A stretch of 64,000 nucleotides of DNA from an uncultured Roseovarius sp. (GTDB lineage: Bacteria > Pseudomonadota > Alphaproteobacteria > Rhodobacterales > Rhodobacteraceae): contig CANMBU010000003.1 in the NCBI GenBank assembly GCA_947496175.1, positions 186,001-250,000 of the forward strand. The letters run 5' to 3'. Below, in pieces: positions 9,042 to 18,043 of the stretch (positions are counted from its first letter, which is position 1; every line of letters starts with the position of its first letter). The notes under the pieces were generated by a model that saw nothing but the letters and a program-made list of their open reading frames with translations, was not told where the DNA came from and did no database searches. The translations under genes were made by a program, and so were the position numbers.

Positions 9042-9156
9042 CGGAACACGTATTGGCGTGATTTCCAAGGCTCTGACTTTTCCAAACTGCGAAAACGTTG
9101 CTTTTTTCGCGGCTTCGACGCAGTCTGCCTGCCGTGGGTGACGTAGGGTAACGCAG

Positions 9157-10377
9157 ATGGAGCAGACGCGGTCTGAACTTCAGGAACTGAGCGATTTAAT
9201 TGGGGTGGTGTACGACTCGGCGCTGGAGCCGAAGCAGTGGCAACAGCTTTTGATCGTCCTCAACCAGAAATTCAAAGGGTTCATGGGGGCTGTCTACACC
9301 CAGGAAGGCGAAAAATTCATCGGGATGTATAACCCTGATGGGTTCAACACCGCCTCACAAGAGGTCTATGACAAGCACACCAAAGACGGCAAAGTACACG
9401 GCATCGGGGAGGATCAGAACGACCAGCGCCGAGAGCTTTTGAAGCGCATCGATCCGCAGATTGGGGATGTCTACTACTCGCGCGAGATTTTTACGGACGA
9501 GGAATACCGCTCCTCAATTTCGTACAAGACCGTTTTGGAACCGGCCGGAATTGGCCATTGGGTGTCGCTGAAATTTGCTCAGAGCGGGCTTCGCGAGGCG
9601 GTGTTCATCTTTTTCGAGAATGAGAAAAGCAATGACACCCCTGATCCCGAGGCGCTCAAACAGGTGTTTGAACTGATCTCACCTCATGTGGTGCGGGCCA
9701 CCCGCATTGCACGGGCTTTGCGCATGGCCAAGGAAGCCTCCGAGACATTTCAGGGCTTTCTGGACGCCATCGTTTTGCCGATGCTGGTCACGGATCGCGA
9801 GGCGCGGCTGGTCTTTTCCAATGCGGCCGGGCAGCGGCTGTTGGACCGGGACGCCCTGTTTCGTACCAATGCATCGGGTCAGCTGATGCTGAGCGATCCA
9901 AGAAACACCAGCGCGGTCTACCGCCAGATTGAAGGTCTTGCGCAAAATAATGTGCCTGCTGGTCTGCGGCTGGAGGAGGATGACGGGCCGGTGTCGCTTT
10001 GCATTGCGCCGTTTCATCCCTCGATGGCGGATGCAGGTGAGGCGGATCAGGATCTTTATGATGCGCGCCGGCTCTATGCGATCTTCGTGGGAAGTCTCGG
10101 TGATGAGCCGGTGAACACAGGGCTCCTGCGGGATGTGTTTGAGCTGACGCAACGCGAGGCAGAAATTTGTAGCGCTGTGGTTGCGGGACAAAGCCCGTCC
10201 GAGATTGCAGCAGCGACGGGGAGGGCGGAAAAGACTGTTCGCAACCAGATTCAGGCAGTCTACGAAAAGGTGGGTGTGAATTCGGCGCAATCGCTGAACG
10301 ATGCCCTGTCTGTGTTCAAAACGGTTGGGGCGATCTTCAACGTGGAAGACAAACACATGTTTGAGCTTCGCAATTGA
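9157..10377 (+). CDS. LuxR-family regulator with N-terminal sensor region
   Basis: A 406-residue transcription factor. The C-terminus is a LuxR/GerE helix-turn-helix (FELTQREAEICSAVVAG, then SPSEIAAATGRAEKTVRNQI, about residues 328-370). Upstream, residues about 195-300 look like a PAS fold (LDAIVLPMLVTDREARLVFSNAAGQRLL). The N-terminal 170 residues form a region seen in roseobacter PAS-LuxR proteins (LIGVVYDSALEPKQWQ). No autoinducer-binding residues of LuxR synthase-linked receptors are evident and no luxI is nearby. It is therefore a solo regulator with unknown signal and targets. Confidence 0.85.
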   Translation: MEQTRSELQELSDLIGVVYDSALEPKQWQQLLIVLNQKFKGFMGAVYTQEGEKFIGMYNPDGFNTASQEVYDKHTKDGKVHGIGEDQNDQRRELLKRIDPQIGDVYYSREIFTDEEYRSSISYKTVLEPAGIGHWVSLKFAQSGLREAVFIFFENEKSNDTPDPEALKQVFELISPHVVRATRIARALRMAKEASETFQGFLDAIVLPMLVTDREARLVFSNAAGQRLLDRDALFRTNASGQLMLSDPRNTSAVYRQIEGLAQNNVPAGLRLEEDDGPVSLCIAPFHPSMADAGEADQDLYDARRLYAIFVGSLGDEPVNTGLLRDVFELTQREAEICSAVVAGQSPSEIAAATGRAEKTVRNQIQAVYEKVGVNSAQSLNDALSVFKTVGAIFNVEDKHMFELRN

Positions 10378-10443
10378 ACACCGCCCCCACACGCCCGATC
10401 AATTTGGAGGAGAGAGCGGGCGCGTTTCAGGTCCTTGGCTTGG

Positions 10444-10731
10444 TCACGCAGACCAGTTGGCCACAACATCAAAGCCAGAGGCCTCGGGAGGCGCGGTGAG
10501 GTGATCGGCAAATTGCGACCAAAGCTGCGCCACGGCGTCTTCATTGGCGTCTGAGACTTCCTTGCTTTCCACCAACGCAACCATACATCCGCTGCCGTCT
10601 TGGTTGATGGTATTGATGAACTGATGCAGCCCCGGCAGGTTCATGATGGCCGGTTTCATCTGGTCGAGCCGCGCAATTGCGTCCTGGACCATGTCGGGTT
10701 TCATCTGAAAATGCGTAACACGCGCAAACAT
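10444..10731 (-). CDS. Small ABM-like (dimeric alpha/beta barrel) protein
   Basis: This 95-residue protein (MFARVTHFQMKPDM, then LPGLHQFINTINQDGSGCMVALVESKE) has the length and alternating strand-helix pattern of the antibiotic-biosynthesis-monooxygenase/dimeric ferredoxin-like fold. Such proteins range from heme-degrading enzymes to cofactor-free oxygenases. No catalytic residues can be assigned here, so activity is left open. It lies 46 bases downstream of the next minus-strand gene (start 11254) and may be co-transcribed with it. Confidence 0.65.
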   Translation of the reverse strand: MFARVTHFQMKPDMVQDAIARLDQMKPAIMNLPGLHQFINTINQDGSGCMVALVESKEVSDANEDAVAQLWSQFADHLTAPPEASGFDVVANWSA

Positions 10732-10777
10732 ATGTGAATCCTTTTAAATGTGAGTTGGGCTGAAATTGCGCCCGGGA

Positions 10778-11254
10778 TCAGGGTTTCGTGATTGCGCCCG
10801 TGAGTGTGATTTGTTGTGCGCCGGTCTCCGGATTGGTCAGGCTGCGATAGGTTCCGCCCCCGGTCAGCCCTTCCATCTTGCCAGTGCCCGCGACCATGAC
10901 CCAACGCCCTTCAAATGCGCCATCGACCCCCAATGCGGTCACAGACCAGCGATTGGCAGCCATACTGCCATCTGCACTGTTGTAGACGCACATGCCGCCA
11001 CCGGACGCAGATGCGCCGCGAATTTCTGCTGCACCCGTGCAGGATCCGCTCATGCCCGAAAAGGGGTGGTCGGCCGCCTGCATTTGGAATGCGTCATGGG
11101 TCGAACGCAGTTCAAGCACCAGATGGCCATCCTCCAGCGCGTGAATGGTGCTGGTGGATTGGCCAACTACAGTACCGGTTGAGTCGTATGTTCCTCCAGC
11201 CTGTGCTGTGCTGGCAAGCGCCATGCAGAACGCTGTGGCCAAAACCTGTTTCAT
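10778..11254 (-). CDS. Secreted hypothetical protein, beta-rich
   Basis: A 158-residue protein with a signal peptide (MKQVLATAFCMALASTAQA) and a mature part rich in Gly, Thr and Ser in alternating short strands (GTYDSTGTVVGQSTSTIHALEDGHLVLEL; GKMEGLTGGGTYRSL). That suggests a small beta-barrel, somewhat like allene-oxide-cyclase-like secreted proteins, but the similarity is by eye only. Two cysteines (SGSCTGAA and GGMCVYN) could form a disulfide in the periplasm. A long inverted-repeat cluster lies just upstream (11369-11419). Function not assigned. Confidence 0.6.
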   Translation of the reverse strand: MKQVLATAFCMALASTAQAGGTYDSTGTVVGQSTSTIHALEDGHLVLELRSTHDAFQMQAADHPFSGMSGSCTGAAEIRGASASGGGMCVYNSADGSMAANRWSVTALGVDGAFEGRWVMVAGTGKMEGLTGGGTYRSLTNPETGAQQITLTGAITKP

Positions 11255-11368
11255 TTTTTCCTCCCACGCTGAAAATTATGCCGCACCCAAAGCATGGGCG
11301 CGCTGTGTATACATAATTGTAGAGGAGAGATGGGTCCGTACGCATGGGCAATCTTGCCCAAACGGGGT

Positions 11369-11419
11369 GGGAATTCCTTTCTGAAAGGAATTCCCAAAAG
11401 CTTTTTGAAAGCTTTTGGG
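11369..11419. repeat. Two abutting perfect hairpins sharing three bases
   Basis: Hairpin one (11369-11395) has 13-base perfect arms around one base, built on GGGAATTCCTTTC. Hairpin two (11393-11419) has 12-base perfect arms around three bases, built on CCCAAAAGCTTT. They share CCC at 11393-11395, so they cannot both form fully. The element sits just past the stop of the dehydrogenase gene (minus strand) and may terminate it; the two-hairpin design also looks like a REP-type repeat. Confidence 0.7.
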
Positions 11420-11430
11420 TCGGGCGTCGC

Positions 11431-12303
11431 TTAGCCCATTTTGCGCAGTCGTTTGAACAGGCTCGAGGTATCCCAACGCCCGCCGCCCATTTTCTGCACG
11501 TCCTTGTAGAACTGATCGACAAGCGCTGTGACGGGCAGGGAGGCGCCATTTTTGTCGGCGCTGGTGAGGCAGATATCAAGGTCCTTGCGCATCCAGTCGA
11601 CGGCAAACCCGTGTTCAAAGTGATCGTCAAGCATCGTCTCGTAGCGGTTGGACATCTGCCAGCTTCCTGCTGCGCCCTGGCTGATCACCTCGACCACGGA
11701 CCGCCCATCAAGCCCGGCTTTTTCCGCAAAATGCAGCGCCTCTGACAGGCCCTGAAGCAGCCCGGCAATAGCAATCTGGTTGCACATCTTGGTCACCTGG
11801 CCTGCGCCGCTCTCGCCAATGCGTTTGCAGAGCTTGGCATAGACATTCATCACCGGCTCCGCGGCATCATAGGCGTCCTGATCGCCGCCGCACATGATGC
11901 CGAGCTGCGCATTTTCCGCCCCCGCCTGACCGCCTGAAATCGGCGCGTCGACAAAGTTGAGGCCGTGATCCTTGGCGACTGCACAAAGCTCATGTGTAAC
12001 GATGTCCGAAACGGTGGTGTGATCCACAAAGATTGCGCCTTTAGACATGCCTGCGAAGGCACCGTCATTGCCAAGGCACACGCCGCGCAGATCGTCGTCA
12101 TTGCCTACGCAGGCCATGACAAACTCGGCCCCTTCAGCCGCCTCGCGAGGCGTTTTGGCCGCGCGTCCGCCATGCTGCGCCACCCACGCCTCGGCCTTGG
12201 CAAAGGTTCGGTTGTAGACGCATACATCATGACCAGCGGCTTTTAGGTGCCCTGCCATCGGGTATCCCATTACGCCCACGCCCAGAAATGCCAGCTTTGC
12301 CAT
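11431..12303 (-). CDS. 3-hydroxyisobutyrate dehydrogenase-family oxidoreductase
   Basis: An NAD(P)-dependent beta-hydroxyacid dehydrogenase of 290 residues. The Rossmann motif is at the N-terminus (LAFLGVGVMGYPMAGHL, residues 4-20). The substrate-binding block is VDAPISGGQAGAENAQL, and the catalytic lysine lies in GAGQVTKMCNQIAIAGLLQG. C-terminal DLDICLTSADKNGASLPV fits the family. The frame is open to 12396, but the ATG at 12303 gives the canonical start. The exact substrate (hydroxyisobutyrate, tartronate semialdehyde or another) cannot be set from sequence. It is divergent from the penicillin-acylase-family gene. Confidence 0.88.
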   Translation of the reverse strand: MAKLAFLGVGVMGYPMAGHLKAAGHDVCVYNRTFAKAEAWVAQHGGRAAKTPREAAEGAEFVMACVGNDDDLRGVCLGNDGAFAGMSKGAIFVDHTTVSDIVTHELCAVAKDHGLNFVDAPISGGQAGAENAQLGIMCGGDQDAYDAAEPVMNVYAKLCKRIGESGAGQVTKMCNQIAIAGLLQGLSEALHFAEKAGLDGRSVVEVISQGAAGSWQMSNRYETMLDDHFEHGFAVDWMRKDLDICLTSADKNGASLPVTALVDQFYKDVQKMGGGRWDTSSLFKRLRKMG

Positions 12304-12394
12304 GATATTCTCCCTTTGCGCCTTAAGGCGGTCATTGTCATGGGCGGGATTTCTGACTATCCCGACCCAAGATGCAAGGTAATTCGAGGCAGGC

Positions 12395-14866
12395 ATGGCG
12401 CAAGTTTTTGTGTGGCTGATCCGGATCGCCGGAGGGATGATCCTTCTGGGCGTGGCGGCTGTGCTGATCAGCTATTATTTGCTGTCGCGGTCACTGCCGG
12501 ATTATCAGAAAACACTCGCCACGGATGGTGTGGCGCAGCCGATGGATATCGTGCGCGACAATTCCAATGTACCGCATGTTTTCGGGCAACAGGACACCGA
12601 CACGTTTTTTGGACTGGGCTATGCCCATGCGCAGGACCGGCTGTGGCAGATGGTGATGCTGCGCCGGACTGCGCAGGGGCGGTTGTCAGAAGTGCTTGGT
12701 GTGCGCACGATTGAGATCGACAAGCTGATGCGCCGGTTTGATTTGTATGCGCTGGCCAAAGACTCTGTCGCGGCGCAGGACAGCCAGACCCAGGCCGCAC
12801 TGGCCGCTTACTCGGCGGGGATCAACGCGCGGCTGAGCGAAATCAACGCCTTTGCTTTGGGGCGCGGCGCGCCGGAATTGTTCTTTATCAATTCGCCAAT
12901 TTCACCCTGGCAGCCTGCGGATTCGCTGGCCATTCTGAAACTTCTCTCGGTGCAGCTGTCCTCGCATCTGGAAGAAGAAGTGCTTTACGCGCGCAGTTCG
13001 CTGGCGCTGAACAACGTCGCGCGACTGAACGACATCATGCCGTTGGCCCCGGGCAATGGCATCGCGGCGCTGCCGGACTATGCGTCGCTGTTCCCACAGG
13101 GGCAAAGTTCTGCGCAAGCTACGGGAACAGGCATTCCAGACCATCCCTTGTCACCGTTCCAAAAGCGCGCCCATGCAGGAGCCTCCAATGTCTGGGCGGC
13201 AGCGCCAAAACGCTCTGCGGCTGGCGCGACGCTACTGGCCAACGATCCGCATCTCGGCTTTACCGCTCCGGCGATGTGGTATCTGGCCCGGCTTGAGCTT
13301 GAGACGGGTGGGGTTATAGGCGGCACAATCCCGGGCATTCCGATTGTGATGACCGGGCGCTCGGACACGCTGGGCTGGGGGATCACGTCATCCTATCTGG
13401 ATGATCAGGATCTTTATGTCGAAAAACTCAATCCCGAGAACCCGCAGGAATACTTGACACCCGACGGGTACAAGCCGTTTCGCACCGAAAGCTCGATCAT
13501 CCGCATCAAAGACACCACGCCGGTCACCATGACCTTGCGTTGGACCGAGAATGGCCCGGTCCTCCCCGGCTCGCACTACAACCTCGCCGAAGTGACACCT
13601 GCTGGGCATGTCGCCTCGCTGGCCTGGACGGCGCTGTCAGACCGCGACACGACGATGAGCGCAGCCTACGCTCTGATGCGATCGCAATCGGTGCGCGAGG
13701 CGCTGGCCGCGGGTGAGCTATACGTGGCCCCGTCGCAGAACCTGACCGTGGTGGACCGCAACATGATTGCGATGAAAACCGTGGGGGCGATGCCACGCCG
13801 CAATGCCGCCCACGAAAGCCAGGGGCGTATGCCCAGCCGGGGATGGATCGACGAGAACCGCTGGCAGGGGATAAATGCCTATTCGGCCAATCCGGAGTTT
13901 GTGGCCCCCGCCGGAGGGCTGTTGGGCAATACCAACAACAAAACCGTGGACCGGCCCTTCCCACAGCATGTGAGCCATGTCTGGGGTGACACGCAGCGTG
14001 TCCTGCGCTGGCGGCGGTTGATGCAGACGCGGCAAGTGCACACGCGAGACAGCTTTATCGAGGCACAGCTTGACACGGTCAGCTTTACGGCCCGGTCGCT
14101 CTTGCCCCTGATTGGCAAGGATCTGTGGTTTACGGGAGAGGCCGCGCCCGATGGCACGCCGGAGCGTCAGCGCCAGCGCGCTTTGGACCTGTTGCAGCGC
14201 TGGAACGGCGAGATGAACGAGCATCTGCCGGAGCCGCTGATTTATGCAGCCTGGTTGCGCGCGCTGCAGGAGCGGCTCATCGAGGATGACATGGGGCCTC
14301 TGGCAGAAGAATTTACCCATCCTGATCCGGTTTTCATCGAGCGTGTCTACCGCGATATTGACGGCGCGTCGGCCTGGTGTGATGTGCGGCAGTCAACCAT
14401 CACCGAAACCTGCACTGATATTGCGCGACTGGCGCTGGATGATGCGCTCGTGTGGATTGATGAGCGCTATGGCACCGCGTTGGAAAGCCTGCGCTGGGGC
14501 GATGCGCATCAGGCCACACATGATCATCAAGTGTTGGGAGATATCCCGGTGCTGCGCTATTTCGTGAACATTCGCCAGTCCACCTCCGGCGGCGACAACA
14601 CGCTCTTACGCGGGCGCACGGCGGGAACAGAGCCCGAGCCGTTCCACAACGTGCATGGGGCCGCCTATCGCGGGGTCTATGACTTCGCGGATCCTGACAG
14701 CAGCGTGTTCATCATTTCCACCGGCCAGTCGGGGCATTTCCTGAGCCGACATTACGATGACCTGTCGCAACTCTGGCGGCGGGGGGAGTATATTCCGATG
14801 TCGCTCGATGCAGATCTGGCAAGGGCGGCGTCTGTTGGGGTCACGCGGTTTCTGCCAGCCAAATAG
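12395..14866 (+). CDS. Penicillin acylase family protein (Ntn hydrolase)
   Basis: This 823-residue protein belongs to the N-terminal-nucleophile amidohydrolases (penicillin G acylase, AHL acylase, cephalosporin acylase). A hydrophobic segment at residues 6-30 acts as signal or anchor. An alpha-chain region follows, then the autocleavage junction GA-SNVW with Ser264 as the predicted catalytic N-terminus of the beta chain. The matching beta-chain motifs ANDPHLGF and GNTNNKTVDRPFP are present. The product would be a processed periplasmic heterodimer. Substrates of family members include antibiotics and acyl-homoserine lactones. The neighbouring peptide transporter and M20 amidohydrolase suggest a scavenging role, which is inference. 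Confidence 0.88.
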   Translation: MAQVFVWLIRIAGGMILLGVAAVLISYYLLSRSLPDYQKTLATDGVAQPMDIVRDNSNVPHVFGQQDTDTFFGLGYAHAQDRLWQMVMLRRTAQGRLSEVLGVRTIEIDKLMRRFDLYALAKDSVAAQDSQTQAALAAYSAGINARLSEINAFALGRGAPELFFINSPISPWQPADSLAILKLLSVQLSSHLEEEVLYARSSLALNNVARLNDIMPLAPGNGIAALPDYASLFPQGQSSAQATGTGIPDHPLSPFQKRAHAGASNVWAAAPKRSAAGATLLANDPHLGFTAPAMWYLARLELETGGVIGGTIPGIPIVMTGRSDTLGWGITSSYLDDQDLYVEKLNPENPQEYLTPDGYKPFRTESSIIRIKDTTPVTMTLRWTENGPVLPGSHYNLAEVTPAGHVASLAWTALSDRDTTMSAAYALMRSQSVREALAAGELYVAPSQNLTVVDRNMIAMKTVGAMPRRNAAHESQGRMPSRGWIDENRWQGINAYSANPEFVAPAGGLLGNTNNKTVDRPFPQHVSHVWGDTQRVLRWRRLMQTRQVHTRDSFIEAQLDTVSFTARSLLPLIGKDLWFTGEAAPDGTPERQRQRALDLLQRWNGEMNEHLPEPLIYAAWLRALQERLIEDDMGPLAEEFTHPDPVFIERVYRDIDGASAWCDVRQSTITETCTDIARLALDDALVWIDERYGTALESLRWGDAHQATHDHQVLGDIPVLRYFVNIRQSTSGGDNTLLRGRTAGTEPEPFHNVHGAAYRGVYDFADPDSSVFIISTGQSGHFLSRHYDDLSQLWRRGEYIPMSLDADLARAASVGVTRFLPAK

Positions 14867-14942
14867 AGCAGCATGCCTTGTTTGACGTCAGACGGCAGCA
14901 GCACTAGCGTCTGATGCATCCATAGCGGAGCCACAGGCCCTC

Positions 14943-16715
14943 ATGCTCGACCGTCCTCTTGCCAAGATCGAAAACCTGCAAGTGCGCTTTGCGACACGGC
15001 AGGGTGTGGTCGCGGGGGTGGAGGATGTCTCTTTTGATGTGTTCCCGGGCGAGACGCTCTGCATCGTCGGTGAATCCGGCTCAGGCAAATCGGTCTCGGC
15101 CCTCTCGCTGATGCGACTGGTCGAGTTTGGCGGCGGAGAGATCACAGGTGGGCGTGTACTGTTTGAGGCCGAAGGCACAGCACAGGACCTGACGCAAGCC
15201 ACTGCTGACACCATGCGCCATCTGCGCGGCAACGACATAGCGATGATCTTTCAGGAGCCGATGACCGCGCTTAATCCGGTATTTACAGTGGAGCGACAAC
15301 TCACAGAAGGTTTGCGGAAGCATGAAGGGCTAAGCCGCAAAGCCGCGCGTGACCGAGCGCTGAACTGGTTGCGCCAAGTGCGATTGCCAGAACCGAAGCG
15401 GCGTCTGCGGCAATATCCGCATGAGCTTTCGGGCGGGATGCGGCAGCGTGTTGTGATTGCCATGGCATTGGCCTGTCGGCCCAAGCTGCTCATCGCGGAT
15501 GAGCCGACCACGGCGCTTGATGTGACGACGCAGGCCGAGATCCTGGCGCTGATCAACCGGTTGAAGACTGAAACCGCCGCGGCGGTTCTGTTTATCACGC
15601 ATGACATGGCCGTGGTGGCCCAAGTGGCGGACCGTGTGGTGGTCATGCACGAGGGGCGCAAGGTGGAAGAAGGCCCGGTCAACGATATCTTTGAGCGCCC
15701 AAAGGCAACCTACACCAAGGCGCTGCTCAAGGCTGTGCCACGTCTGGGGCAGGGCAGCATTGTCTCTGACGTGTCGGATAAAGCTCCGCCGCTGCTTGAG
15801 GTCAAAAACCTCAACACATGCTTTGCAGTAAAGGGGGGCATGCTGCGTCGCACGGTGGCTGAGCTGCACGCGGTCAAGGACGTGTCTTTCTCGTTGCTAC
15901 CGGGCCGCACATTGTCGCTGGTCGGCGAGTCGGGCAGTGGGAAATCGACTGTGGGTCGGTCCATCTTGAGGCTGTTGGAGCCGACATCCGGTGCGGTGCT
16001 TTTCGACGGGCAAGATATTCTGGGGTTGGATCCTCAGGGCCTGCGCGCGGCGCGGTCGGGCATGCAGATGATTTTTCAAGACCCCTACGCCAGCCTCAAC
16101 CCGCAGCGCCGCGTGGCCGATCAGGTGGCCGAGCCGCTGTGGAACTACGCGCCCATGCCACGTCACGATATTGAGGCCCGCGTTGCGGCGCTGTGTGACC
16201 GGGTGCACCTGCCGCAGGGTCTTTTGCACCGCTATCCGCATGAGCTTTCCGGAGGGCAACGTCAACGGGTCGCGATTGCGCGCGCGTTGGCGTTGAGCCC
16301 CAAGCTGATTGTGGCGGATGAGGCCGTCAGCGCGCTGGATGTCAGTGTGCAGGCCGAGGTCCTGAGCCTGTTGCGGGACTTGCAGGCGGATTTGGGGCTG
16401 TCTTATCTCTTCATCAGTCATGACATGGCCGTTGTGGACCAGATGAGCCATGAGATTGCGGTTATGTATCTGGGGCGCATTGTTGAGCGTGGACCCCGCG
16501 ACGCGGTGCTGCGCGATCCTCGTCATAGCTATACCAAAGCCTTGCTGAGCGCTGTGCCGGTCCCGAATCCCAAGCAGCGCATCAAAGATGATGAGTTGAA
16601 TTTCAAACCTATTCCCTCACCTATACATAAGATCGGACAAGATCCCGGCCCTTCGATTTACGAAGAGGTGACGCCGGGCCATCATGTGCTGATCTCTGAC
16701 AGCGGATATGACTGA
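14943..16715 (+). CDS. Dipeptide/oligopeptide ABC transporter, fused double ATPase
   Basis: A 590-residue protein with two complete nucleotide-binding domains in tandem, like GsiA or YejF. NBD1: Walker A GESGSGKSVSALS, signature LSGGMRQRVVIA, Walker B LLIADEPTTALD. NBD2: GESGSGKSTVGRS, LSGGQRQRVAIARAL, LIVADEAVSALD. In most members of this family both sites couple ATP use to uptake through a DppB/DppC pair. The matching permeases and binding protein lie just beyond the next gene on the opposite strand (18044-21670). The M20 gene follows after 11 bases, so the two form an operon. Confidence 0.92.
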   Translation: MLDRPLAKIENLQVRFATRQGVVAGVEDVSFDVFPGETLCIVGESGSGKSVSALSLMRLVEFGGGEITGGRVLFEAEGTAQDLTQATADTMRHLRGNDIAMIFQEPMTALNPVFTVERQLTEGLRKHEGLSRKAARDRALNWLRQVRLPEPKRRLRQYPHELSGGMRQRVVIAMALACRPKLLIADEPTTALDVTTQAEILALINRLKTETAAAVLFITHDMAVVAQVADRVVVMHEGRKVEEGPVNDIFERPKATYTKALLKAVPRLGQGSIVSDVSDKAPPLLEVKNLNTCFAVKGGMLRRTVAELHAVKDVSFSLLPGRTLSLVGESGSGKSTVGRSILRLLEPTSGAVLFDGQDILGLDPQGLRAARSGMQMIFQDPYASLNPQRRVADQVAEPLWNYAPMPRHDIEARVAALCDRVHLPQGLLHRYPHELSGGQRQRVAIARALALSPKLIVADEAVSALDVSVQAEVLSLLRDLQADLGLSYLFISHDMAVVDQMSHEIAVMYLGRIVERGPRDAVLRDPRHSYTKALLSAVPVPNPKQRIKDDELNFKPIPSPIHKIGQDPGPSIYEEVTPGHHVLISDSGYD

Positions 16716-16726
16716 AAGGACGCCCC

Positions 16727-17887
16727 ATGCCCGTGAAAAACCGCTTTGCCGACCTGCAGGATGAAATCACCGCCTGGCGACGGGATATTCATGCTAACCC
16801 TGAATTGATGTTTGACACGCATCGCACCAGCGCTTTGGTCGAGGAAAAGCTCAAAGACTTTGGCTGTGACGAGGTGGTGACCGGCATTGGCCGCACCGGC
16901 GTTGTGGGCGTGATCAAGGGGCGCGAAAACGGATCGGGCAAGGTTATTGGCCTGCGTGCCGATATGGACGCACTGCCGATACATGAGCAGACCGGGCTGG
17001 ACTATGCGTCCAAGACCGACGGCAAGATGCATGCCTGCGGGCATGACGGGCACACCGCGATGCTTTTGGGGGCTGCGAAATATCTGGCGGAGACGCGAAA
17101 TTTCAACGGCACGGCTGTGGTGATCTTTCAACCTGCTGAAGAGGGCGGCGGCGGCGGGCGCGAGATGTGCGAAGACGGGCTGATGGACCGGTTCGGCATT
17201 CAGGAAGTTTACGGCATGCACAACTGGCCCGGCGTGCCGGAGGGGACGTTTGCCATTCGCCCCGGACCGTTTTTTGCCGCGACCGACAAGTTTGACATCG
17301 TTGTGGACGGCAAAGGCGGGCACGCCGCCAAGCCGCATGAAACCATAGACCCCGTGGTGATGACGGCCCAGTTGGTGAGTGCGCTGCAGACCATCGTGAG
17401 CCGCAACGCTGATCCGATTGAGAATGCCGTGGTCTCCGTGACGTCGATGGAGACTTCCTCGAAGACGTTCAATGTCATTCCGTCACAGGTCACGCTGATG
17501 GGCACAGTGCGCACGCTCAGCCCGGCCATCCGCGATCTGACTGAAAAGCGCATGCGCGCGCTGTGTGAGAACATCGGCGAGGCCTTTGGTGGGACGATCA
17601 CATTGGAGTATGAGCGCAACTATCCGGTGATGGCCAACCACGCCGAACAGACCGAGTTTGCCGCCCACGCTGCGCGACAAGTGACCGGGCAATGCGAGGA
17701 CGCGCCGCTCGTCATGGGCGGCGAGGATTTCGCCTTTATGCTGGAGGAACGTCCCGGCGCGTATATCTTGATGGGCAATGGGCAAACTGCCCCGGTGCAT
17801 CACCCGGAATACAATTTCAGCGATGACGCCATCCCTTTTGGCTGCAGCTGGTGGGCCGAAGTGGTCGAGCAACGAATGCCGGTGTAA
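16727..17887 (+). CDS. M20 amidohydrolase (hippurate hydrolase-like)
   Basis: A 386-residue metal-dependent amidohydrolase of the M20D/hippuricase group. Metal-binding segments are MHACGHDGHTAMLLG (about residue 100-115) and EEGGGGGREM, with a third at MHNWPG and a C-terminal GGEDFAFM. It removes acyl groups from N-acyl amino acids. It starts 11 bases after the ABC ATPase gene behind a GAAAGGA ribosome site. The pair therefore suggests import of acylated amino acids or peptides followed by deacylation, which is inferred from context. Confidence 0.9.
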   Translation: MPVKNRFADLQDEITAWRRDIHANPELMFDTHRTSALVEEKLKDFGCDEVVTGIGRTGVVGVIKGRENGSGKVIGLRADMDALPIHEQTGLDYASKTDGKMHACGHDGHTAMLLGAAKYLAETRNFNGTAVVIFQPAEEGGGGGREMCEDGLMDRFGIQEVYGMHNWPGVPEGTFAIRPGPFFAATDKFDIVVDGKGGHAAKPHETIDPVVMTAQLVSALQTIVSRNADPIENAVVSVTSMETSSKTFNVIPSQVTLMGTVRTLSPAIRDLTEKRMRALCENIGEAFGGTITLEYERNYPVMANHAEQTEFAAHAARQVTGQCEDAPLVMGGEDFAFMLEERPGAYILMGNGQTAPVHHPEYNFSDDAIPFGCSWWAEVVEQRMPV

Positions 17888-17907
17888 AGGGGCAGTGGGT
17901 TCTTATC

Positions 17908-17955
17908 GGGGGCCAGCCCCCAAACGCAGGTAAACTTGGGGGCCAGCCCCCAAAC
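17908..17955. repeat. Tandem 18-base palindromic direct repeat
   Basis: The 18-mer GGGGGCCAGCCCCCAAAC occurs at 17908-17925 and again at 17938-17955. Each copy can form a hairpin (GGGGGC-CA-GCCCCC); the second is extended to eight pairs. It lies between the convergent M20 and permease genes. An imperfect inverted repeat (GATATTTCTGGCAAGAAGAAAG against CTTTCTCTTTGCTG) follows at about 17961-18024. These could act as terminators for both strands. Confidence 0.6.
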
Positions 17956-18043
17956 CCCCGGGATATTTCTGGCAAGAAGAAAGACCAGTCGCGCGCCCGC
18001 CTTTCTCTTTGCTGAAAATATCCCCGCCGGAGGCATCCCACCT

